From Klebsiella pneumoniae (GTDB taxonomy: Bacteria; Myxococcota_A; UBA796; GCA-2862545): 50,378 nucleotides of DNA. Every line of letters begins with the position of its first letter. Positions within the stretch are counted from its first letter, which is position 1. The notes beneath the pieces are model-generated. The model worked only from the letters and a program-made list of their open reading frames with translations. It did not search any database and was not told the DNA's origin. Both the position numbers and the translations under genes were made by a program. The stretch is taken from positions 1 through 50,378 of the forward strand of contig CAMCWU010000003.1 of NCBI GenBank assembly GCA_945882675.1, in the 5' to 3' direction. This document shows positions 44,939-50,378 of the stretch, piece by piece.

Positions 44939-46021
44939 GTGTGGATAGCGGCGTTCCTGGCGGGCTGTGTCGCGCCCGTCGCGGAGCCGCTGGACACCTC
45001 CGTCTCGGTGGCGGACCTGTGGGCCGACCTGGTCGAAACGGGCAGCGTGCTGCTCGGACCGGTGGTGGTGACGTCGCCGCGTACCGCCACGGGATCGAGC
45101 TTCTACGTGCAAGATCCCGACGGCGGGCCGGGGCTCCGCGTGGACCTGGGCGGGTTCCTCCTCGCGCTGCCCCCGCCGGTCGGCACGGACGTGCTCCTCG
45201 ACGGGAGCTGGATCCGCGAGGTCGACGGTGCCCCCGTCCTCGCGCTGCAGGACGAGCTCGACCTGACGGATCTCGGGACGTCCACGGGCGCCGTGGCGCT
45301 GCCGTGGGCGGACGATCCCGCGCTTCAGGGCGCGCTGCTCTCGGCGTCGGACGTGGAGATCCGGTCGGCAGCGGACCCGGCGGGGCGCGCGGACACCGAC
45401 GGCGGCTTCGCGCTGAGCGGGCGGTTCGGCGTGGCGTCTCCCGGCCGCCTCGGGCGCGGTGACCTGGTGGGGATCCAGGTCGAAGCCGGGACCCTGGCGC
45501 TCCGCACGGACGCCGACTGGACCGGCACGCGGCCCGGAGACGTCGCGGAGGAGGCCGAGATCTCCCAGGTCCGCGAGATGCCGGAAGGCGCGTTCGTGCG
45601 CGTCGAGGGCACCCAGATCGCGCCGTGGAGCGACGACGGCCGGTGGACCGCGATCGGAGACGGCGACGCCGGGCTGTGGATCGACGCCGAGGGCTGGAGC
45701 GTCGGTGGATCCTCCCTCCCCAGCGATCAGCTGCTGGTCGAGGGCGAGGTGCGGACGGACGCCGACGGCCCGTACCTCCGCGTGTGGTCGGCGCCGATCG
45801 TGACGGGCACCGGCGCGGCGGTTCCGCAGATCGTGCCGGTAGATGGCGCGCTCTACACGCTCACCGTGGTCGATCCGGGCCCCGCGGACGCGTACGGCGA
45901 CCGCGCGACCGCCGACGGCTGGGTCCTCGACGATCGGCTCGGACCCGTCGATCTCGTGCAGGACGGCGACGTCGTCACCGGCGTGGTACGCGGCGACGAC
46001 CACCTGGCGGTCGTGCCCTGA
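44939..46021 (+). CDS. Hypothetical lipoprotein (360 aa)
   Basis: MWIAAFLAGC lipobox; coding-like composition; GTG start 5 bp after the preceding stop. Confidence 0.75.
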   Translation: MWIAAFLAGCVAPVAEPLDTSVSVADLWADLVETGSVLLGPVVVTSPRTATGSSFYVQDPDGGPGLRVDLGGFLLALPPPVGTDVLLDGSWIREVDGAPVLALQDELDLTDLGTSTGAVALPWADDPALQGALLSASDVEIRSAADPAGRADTDGGFALSGRFGVASPGRLGRGDLVGIQVEAGTLALRTDADWTGTRPGDVAEEAEISQVREMPEGAFVRVEGTQIAPWSDDGRWTAIGDGDAGLWIDAEGWSVGGSSLPSDQLLVEGEVRTDADGPYLRVWSAPIVTGTGAAVPQIVPVDGALYTLTVVDPGPADAYGDRATADGWVLDDRLGPVDLVQDGDVVTGVVRGDDHLAVVP

Positions 46022-46276
46022 TCAGGCGCCGCAGGTGACGCCGGCGGCCTCGTCCTCGTCCTCGAGCTGCTGAAGCGCGGAGGTGCACTCTGCGCCGACA
46101 TCCTCGTCCGCGTTCTCGTAGGTCGTCCGGACCTGCTCGCAGTCGTACTCGGGGTCGTCCGCGCGGCAATCGCACACGTAGTCGACGTAGTCCTGGCAGG
46201 GATCCTCGGTGACGCACGCGAGCCCCGCGCCGAGCGCCATCGTCATCCCGCCGATGCCGAGCCACCTGATGAACAT
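46022..46276 (-). CDS. Small Cys-rich acidic lipoprotein
   Basis: Hydrophobic leader ending GAGLAC; several Cys and acidic residues. Confidence 0.55.
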   Translation of the reverse strand: MFIRWLGIGGMTMALGAGLACVTEDPCQDYVDYVCDCRADDPEYDCEQVRTTYENADEDVGAECTSALQQLEDEDEAAGVTCGA

Positions 46277-46362
46277 CCATCCCCCTGCCGTGGTGCGCGA
46301 CGCCGGGGCGTCGAACGGTTAGCGGCCCAGCGGGCACGGCGTACGCCGTCACTGGGAGGCCC

Positions 46363-47286
46363 GTGTCAGAGACACCCGAGACAGCGCTCGAGGTCCGAGG
46401 GCTCACCCGAATGTACGGCCCGCGAGCCGCCGTGTCCAACCTGGATCTGACGGTCCGGGCGGGCGACGTCTACGGCTTTCTCGGTCCCAACGGCGCCGGC
46501 AAGACCACCGCCATGCGGTGCATCCTCGGTCTTATCCGCCGTACATCCGGCACGGTGAGCATCTTCGGGGACAGCGACGTCGTCCGCGCCCGCCGCCTCG
46601 TCGGCGCCATCGTCGAGACCCCGTCCTTCCACGACTGGCTCTCCGGGTACGACAACCTGCGGCTCGCCTGCGCGTACGCCGGCCTGGGAGGCGCGGCCGC
46701 GGACCGGGAGATGGGCCGGGTGCTCGAGCGCGTGGGCCTCACCGAGCGCGCGAAGGACCGCGCCGGCCAGTACTCGCTCGGAATGCGCCAGCGGCTCGCG
46801 ATCGCCCGGGCGCTCCTCGGCCAGCCGCGGCTGCTCATGCTCGACGAGCCGACCAACGGCCTCGATCCCCGCGGAATGAGCGAGATGCGCGAGCTCGTGC
46901 GGTCGCTCGCCCTGCACGACAAGATCACGGTGTTCGTCAGCTCGCACCTGCTCGCAGAGGTCCAAGCGATCTGCAACCGGATCGGGATCCTGCAGGACGG
47001 CCGCCTGCGGGCGGAGGGCCGGGTGGACGAGCTGCTCGCGGGCCGCGCCGACCCTCAGCGGATCTTCGAGGTCGGGGGGGCAGATCCCGCCGCCATCCGC
47101 ACCTTCCTCACCTCCCGCGACGACGTGGAGGTCATCGGGCACGGCGAGGGAGGCCGCACCCGCGTCGCGCTCCTGTCGGTCGAGCCCGCCGCGCTCCTGC
47201 GCGATCTGGTCGCCAGCGCCGCGATCGACGCGTTCGTCCCCGAGCAGCGCAGCCTGGAAGACGTCTTCCTCGAGGTCACGCGATGA
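46363..47286 (+). CDS. ABC transporter ATP-binding protein
   Basis: GPNGAGKTTAMRCILGL (Walker A), YSLGMRQRLAIARALLGQPRLLMLDEPTNGLDP (signature plus Walker B). Confidence 0.97.
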   Translation: MSETPETALEVRGLTRMYGPRAAVSNLDLTVRAGDVYGFLGPNGAGKTTAMRCILGLIRRTSGTVSIFGDSDVVRARRLVGAIVETPSFHDWLSGYDNLRLACAYAGLGGAAADREMGRVLERVGLTERAKDRAGQYSLGMRQRLAIARALLGQPRLLMLDEPTNGLDPRGMSEMRELVRSLALHDKITVFVSSHLLAEVQAICNRIGILQDGRLRAEGRVDELLAGRADPQRIFEVGGADPAAIRTFLTSRDDVEVIGHGEGGRTRVALLSVEPAALLRDLVASAAIDAFVPEQRSLEDVFLEVTR

Positions 47287-48143
47287 GCATCACGGCCGGA
47301 CATCTCGCTGCCCTCTGGCGCGCCGAGACGAGCAAGCTCTTCACGCGGGGAAGCGCGCGGGCGGGGCTGCTGATCGCCGGGCTCCTCGCGCTGGCGGCCC
47401 TCGTCGTCTTGTGGCGGGTAGAAGCGAGCGGCATGATCCTGAACGGGGCGCCCGTCGGCGAGCTCCTGACGGAGACGAGCAACGCTCCCGGCGCGCTGAG
47501 ATGGGGTTTGCTCGCGCGTAACTTCTTCGTGCTCCGCGCGTTCCTGATCCTCGTGGGCGCCCAGAGCGTCGCGGGCGAGCTCCAGGCGCGGACGCTGCGG
47601 GAGGACCTGCTCCGGCCGGTGCCGCGCTGGTCGGTGGTCGTGGCGAAGTGGGGCGCGCTCGCGACCTGGATCGCGGCGTCGCTCGGGATCGCCTGGGTGA
47701 TCGGCGCCCTCGGGGGCTCGCTGCTGCTCGGAACGGACGGCCCGTGGGGTGAGGTCGCGCTGGGATACGTGGCATCCTGGGCGTGCGACGTGGGCTTCGC
47801 GACGCTGGTGATGGCGATCTCGCTCGCGGTCCGCGGCGTCGCCGGGACGGTGATGGGCGTGTTCCTGTTCCTCGTCCTCGACACCTTCCTCGGCTGGGGG
47901 CTGACCATCCTGGCCTGGGCGGCCGGGATCGACGTGATCCGGCAATCCGCGGGCGCCATGGCCGGCCTCCTCGATCTCGTGGTCAAGGCGAACCCTTGGC
48001 TCCCGAGCTCCGCTTTCGCGGCCTGGCGTGGGGTCGCCCCGGACGCGCCGTGGGTATGGCAGAGCTTCGTGGCGCTGCTCCTGGTCACGCTCGTGGCGAT
48101 GGTGGCGACCGAACGCCAGCTCTCGCGGCTCGACGTCCCCTAG
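47283..48143 (+). CDS. ABC-2-type transporter permease
   Basis: Follows the ATPase with 4-bp overlap; multiple TM segments; GELQARTLREDLLRPVPRWSVVVAKW. Confidence 0.88.
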   Translation: MSITAGHLAALWRAETSKLFTRGSARAGLLIAGLLALAALVVLWRVEASGMILNGAPVGELLTETSNAPGALRWGLLARNFFVLRAFLILVGAQSVAGELQARTLREDLLRPVPRWSVVVAKWGALATWIAASLGIAWVIGALGGSLLLGTDGPWGEVALGYVASWACDVGFATLVMAISLAVRGVAGTVMGVFLFLVLDTFLGWGLTILAWAAGIDVIRQSAGAMAGLLDLVVKANPWLPSSAFAAWRGVAPDAPWVWQSFVALLLVTLVAMVATERQLSRLDVP

Positions 48144-48574
48144 CGGGAGCCCGCCCACAGCACCGCCGCGAACCAGAGGATCGAAGCCGGAAGCGACAGG
48201 GCGAGGGACTGGAACGCGGCCCGCGGCCGCTCCGCCCGCCACCAGCCCGCGAGCATCAGCCCGACGAGCGGCGTGACCAGCAGGCTGCACCCGAGCAGCG
48301 CCATCCGCTGGCGGGTCGTCAGCCCCGGATCGCTCGAAAAGTGCTGGCCGAGGGCTTTTCTCGCCTTGTCGACCTGCCGCGCGGACGGGCGGATGCTCTC
48401 CCCCGCCGCCACGCGCGCCGCCACGCGATCGAGCTCGTCTTTCGGCAGGTTCGCCGATGACAGCAGCCAGGCGACGAGGAGCCCCTCCCCGTCGGGCCGG
48501 AACCCGCACTTCGGGCAGATCTGGTCGAAGCCCTGCCGCAGGCTGCCGCAGCGCACGCAGACCGCCGTCACCAT
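48140..48574 (-). CDS. Zinc-ribbon membrane protein
   Basis: CVRCGSL...CPKCGFRPDG; two hydrophobic segments; shares a CTAG stop palindrome with the convergent permease gene. Confidence 0.65.
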   Translation of the reverse strand: MVTAVCVRCGSLRQGFDQICPKCGFRPDGEGLLVAWLLSSANLPKDELDRVAARVAAGESIRPSARQVDKARKALGQHFSSDPGLTTRQRMALLGCSLLVTPLVGLMLAGWWRAERPRAAFQSLALSLPASILWFAAVLWAGSR

Positions 48575-49488
48575 CCGTCCCCCACGAGCAGCGCCTGCTC
48601 GATCGTGGCGTCGTCCGCTTCGATCCGGGTGACGAGCCAGTCCCGCACCGCTCCCGGGACCGGGCGATCCACCACCAGGATGTCCGGGGCGCCGAGCCAC
48701 ATGGCCTCGACCAGCGCGACGACCGCCGCCGCGTCCGGCCCGCGCTGCCGCAGCGGTACCAGATCCGCGCCGAACGCGAGCTCCAACCCCGCGGTCCCGC
48801 GCACGAGCTCGAGCGCGCCCCACCCGAACGGCGCGTCCGCGAACGCCGCGGCCAGCGCGCGGAACCGGCCGCGAACGTCGCCCGACGGGGAGAGCGACGC
48901 GGCGTGGAGCCGCTCCGCGAGGCCTTCCGCGCCCCACGCCACGCGCCCGATCCGCGACGCCACGACCGCGAGGAACCCCGGCACCCAGGCCGGCCGGTCC
49001 GCGCCCGCCGCCGCGAGGTCCGAGTCGCCCACCCGGAGCTGGTGGATCGCCGCGCTCATGGCCGTCCGATCCTTCGAGAACAACCAGCCGACCTTGATCC
49101 GCACGAGCGAGCCCTCCGCCAGCGCCATGGCCAGCCGGGGGTCACGCGCCGCATGCTCGCGGAGCGACGCGTACGCCGGAGGATCAAGCTCGATCCCGAT
49201 CTCCACGCCGATCTTGCCGTCCACGTCCAGCCGCGGGGCGGGCGTGGTCCACGTCACCTGGTCGAGCGGCCCGCCGGCAAGCAGGACGTCGGGCGCAGCC
49301 GGCAGGCCGAGCCGCTCCCCTTCCGCCGCGAAGCGCGCCCCGTCCAGCGTCGCCACCAGCACCGAGAGCGCGTCACCCACGCCGATACCGATGGGCGGAG
49401 CCGGAAGATCCGCGATCGCGCCCAGATCGTCCGCGCGCCAGCCGTCGGCCCCGCGGAGACCCCGCACCTCGATGTGTCGTAGCAGCAT
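48568..49488 (-). CDS. Hypothetical protein with faint SMC/RecF-type ATPase layout but no Walker A
   Basis: MLLRHIEVRGLRG N-terminus and VVALVEAMWLGAPDILVVDRP near the C-terminus; start overlaps the following gene by 7 bp. Confidence 0.6.
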   Translation of the reverse strand: MLLRHIEVRGLRGADGWRADDLGAIADLPAPPIGIGVGDALSVLVATLDGARFAAEGERLGLPAAPDVLLAGGPLDQVTWTTPAPRLDVDGKIGVEIGIELDPPAYASLREHAARDPRLAMALAEGSLVRIKVGWLFSKDRTAMSAAIHQLRVGDSDLAAAGADRPAWVPGFLAVVASRIGRVAWGAEGLAERLHAASLSPSGDVRGRFRALAAAFADAPFGWGALELVRGTAGLELAFGADLVPLRQRGPDAAAVVALVEAMWLGAPDILVVDRPVPGAVRDWLVTRIEADDATIEQALLVGDGW

Positions 49489-49547
49489 ACCGACGTGCTA
49501 ATCACGTGGCGCTCGCGCGGCCCGCCCGGACCGGATACCGCGAGGAC

Positions 49548-50219
49548 ATGTGGTGGATGATCCCGACGGCCCTCGCCGGACAGACTGCGTTCGGCCTCGA
49601 GTGGCACCCGCTCGCGCGCGCCGACTTGAGCTGGGTGGACGACGGGCGCACGACCGGCCTGTCGGTCGGCGAGATGGACGGCGTGGTCCGGCCCTCGCTG
49701 TCGGCGTTCTTCGGCGGCTGGATCACGGATCGCTTCGGGCTGTTCGGCCACCTCGGCGTCGCGCGGCTGCAGAACACCACGTGGGTCGGGGATGTGTGGG
49801 AGCAGCGGCACTGGGGTGTGATCCGGCCCGGGCTGGACGCCCGCTTCGCGCTGGTAAAGCCGCGGACGGACGGTCGGCGGGTCCCTCACCCCTGGGTGCT
49901 CGCGGGGACCTACGCGGACATCCCGAGCGTCCGCGAGACCTCGAACGGCTACGACGAAGAGGAGCAGGACGTCGCGGACGACGCCGCCGCGTCGGATCGG
50001 GCCCGGCTCGCCGGCTTCGGCGGGCGTCTGGGCTTCGGCGCGGATCTCCAGCTCGTCCCCGGCCTCACGGTGGGGGCGCAGTACACCCTCGGAGTCCACC
50101 GGGGCCTGTTCCTCGGCGACGACGCGGAGGTCGTCAGCTCGTGGGTCGCGAGCGAAGCCGCGTTGCTCCTCACCTTCTGGTGGGGCGGCTCAGAGAGTGG
50201 ACCCGCCCCCGCACCATGA
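49548..50219 (+). CDS. Putative outer-membrane beta-barrel-like secreted protein
   Basis: ATG at 49548; alternating hydrophobic strands rich in G/aromatics (FGLFGHLGVARL, LGFGADLQLVPGLTVGAQYTLGV, ALLLTFWW). Confidence 0.6.
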   Translation: MWWMIPTALAGQTAFGLEWHPLARADLSWVDDGRTTGLSVGEMDGVVRPSLSAFFGGWITDRFGLFGHLGVARLQNTTWVGDVWEQRHWGVIRPGLDARFALVKPRTDGRRVPHPWVLAGTYADIPSVRETSNGYDEEEQDVADDAAASDRARLAGFGGRLGFGADLQLVPGLTVGAQYTLGVHRGLFLGDDAEVVSSWVASEAALLLTFWWGGSESGPAPAP

Positions 50220-50378
50220 AGCGGCAGCTGGGGTCACTTCACGTTGGCGAGCGCACCCACCCGTGATACCCGGCGCGCCTCTCGGGACGGACCGTTCGCG
50301 CTGCGATCGGACCGCCCCACCCCCTGCTCCACCCGGGGCGCAGGCAGGAACCGATGCAGATCATCCCCGAGCTCATCC

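Noticed and set aside
50354-50378. Possible start of another CDS (MQIIPELI...) at the window edge
   Set aside because: Only about 8 codons visible; cannot be supported.

Overview
High-GC (~70%) bacterial chromosomal segment. Asp/Thr-rich lipoprotein linkers, Cys-rich lipoproteins, a DUF4331 protein and an 'Asp-rich metal-binding' lipoprotein suggest a Myxococcota-like source (inference). About 42 protein-coding genes are supportable; most of the other ORFs in the track are antisense or out-of-frame shadows typical of high GC. Recognisable genes include a radical SAM protein, polysaccharide deacetylase, inorganic pyrophosphatase, DHA2-type MFS exporter, FG-GAP protein, SNF2 helicase, YgiD-like dioxygenase, rlmH, rsfS, a sensor histidine kinase, a NicO/HoxN-like transporter, a sulfatase-superfamily hydrolase, a PD40-amidohydrolase, a molybdopterin oxidoreductase/fdhD/SDR/2OG-oxygenase cluster, RecQ, and an ABC ATPase/permease pair. 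The most interesting accessory locus is about 8.35-10.78 kb. It holds a divergent HUH/Y1 (IS200/RAYT-like) transposase gene flanked by three same-orientation clusters of a 52-bp repeat with a conserved hairpin core (ATGGT-CA-ACCAT), by duplicated flanking sequence, and by a MITE-like inverted-repeat element with a second, inverted copy at 17.5 kb. No CRISPR array, rRNA, tRNA or obvious biosynthetic gene cluster was seen. All calls come from reading the sequence and ORF translations; no searches were run.
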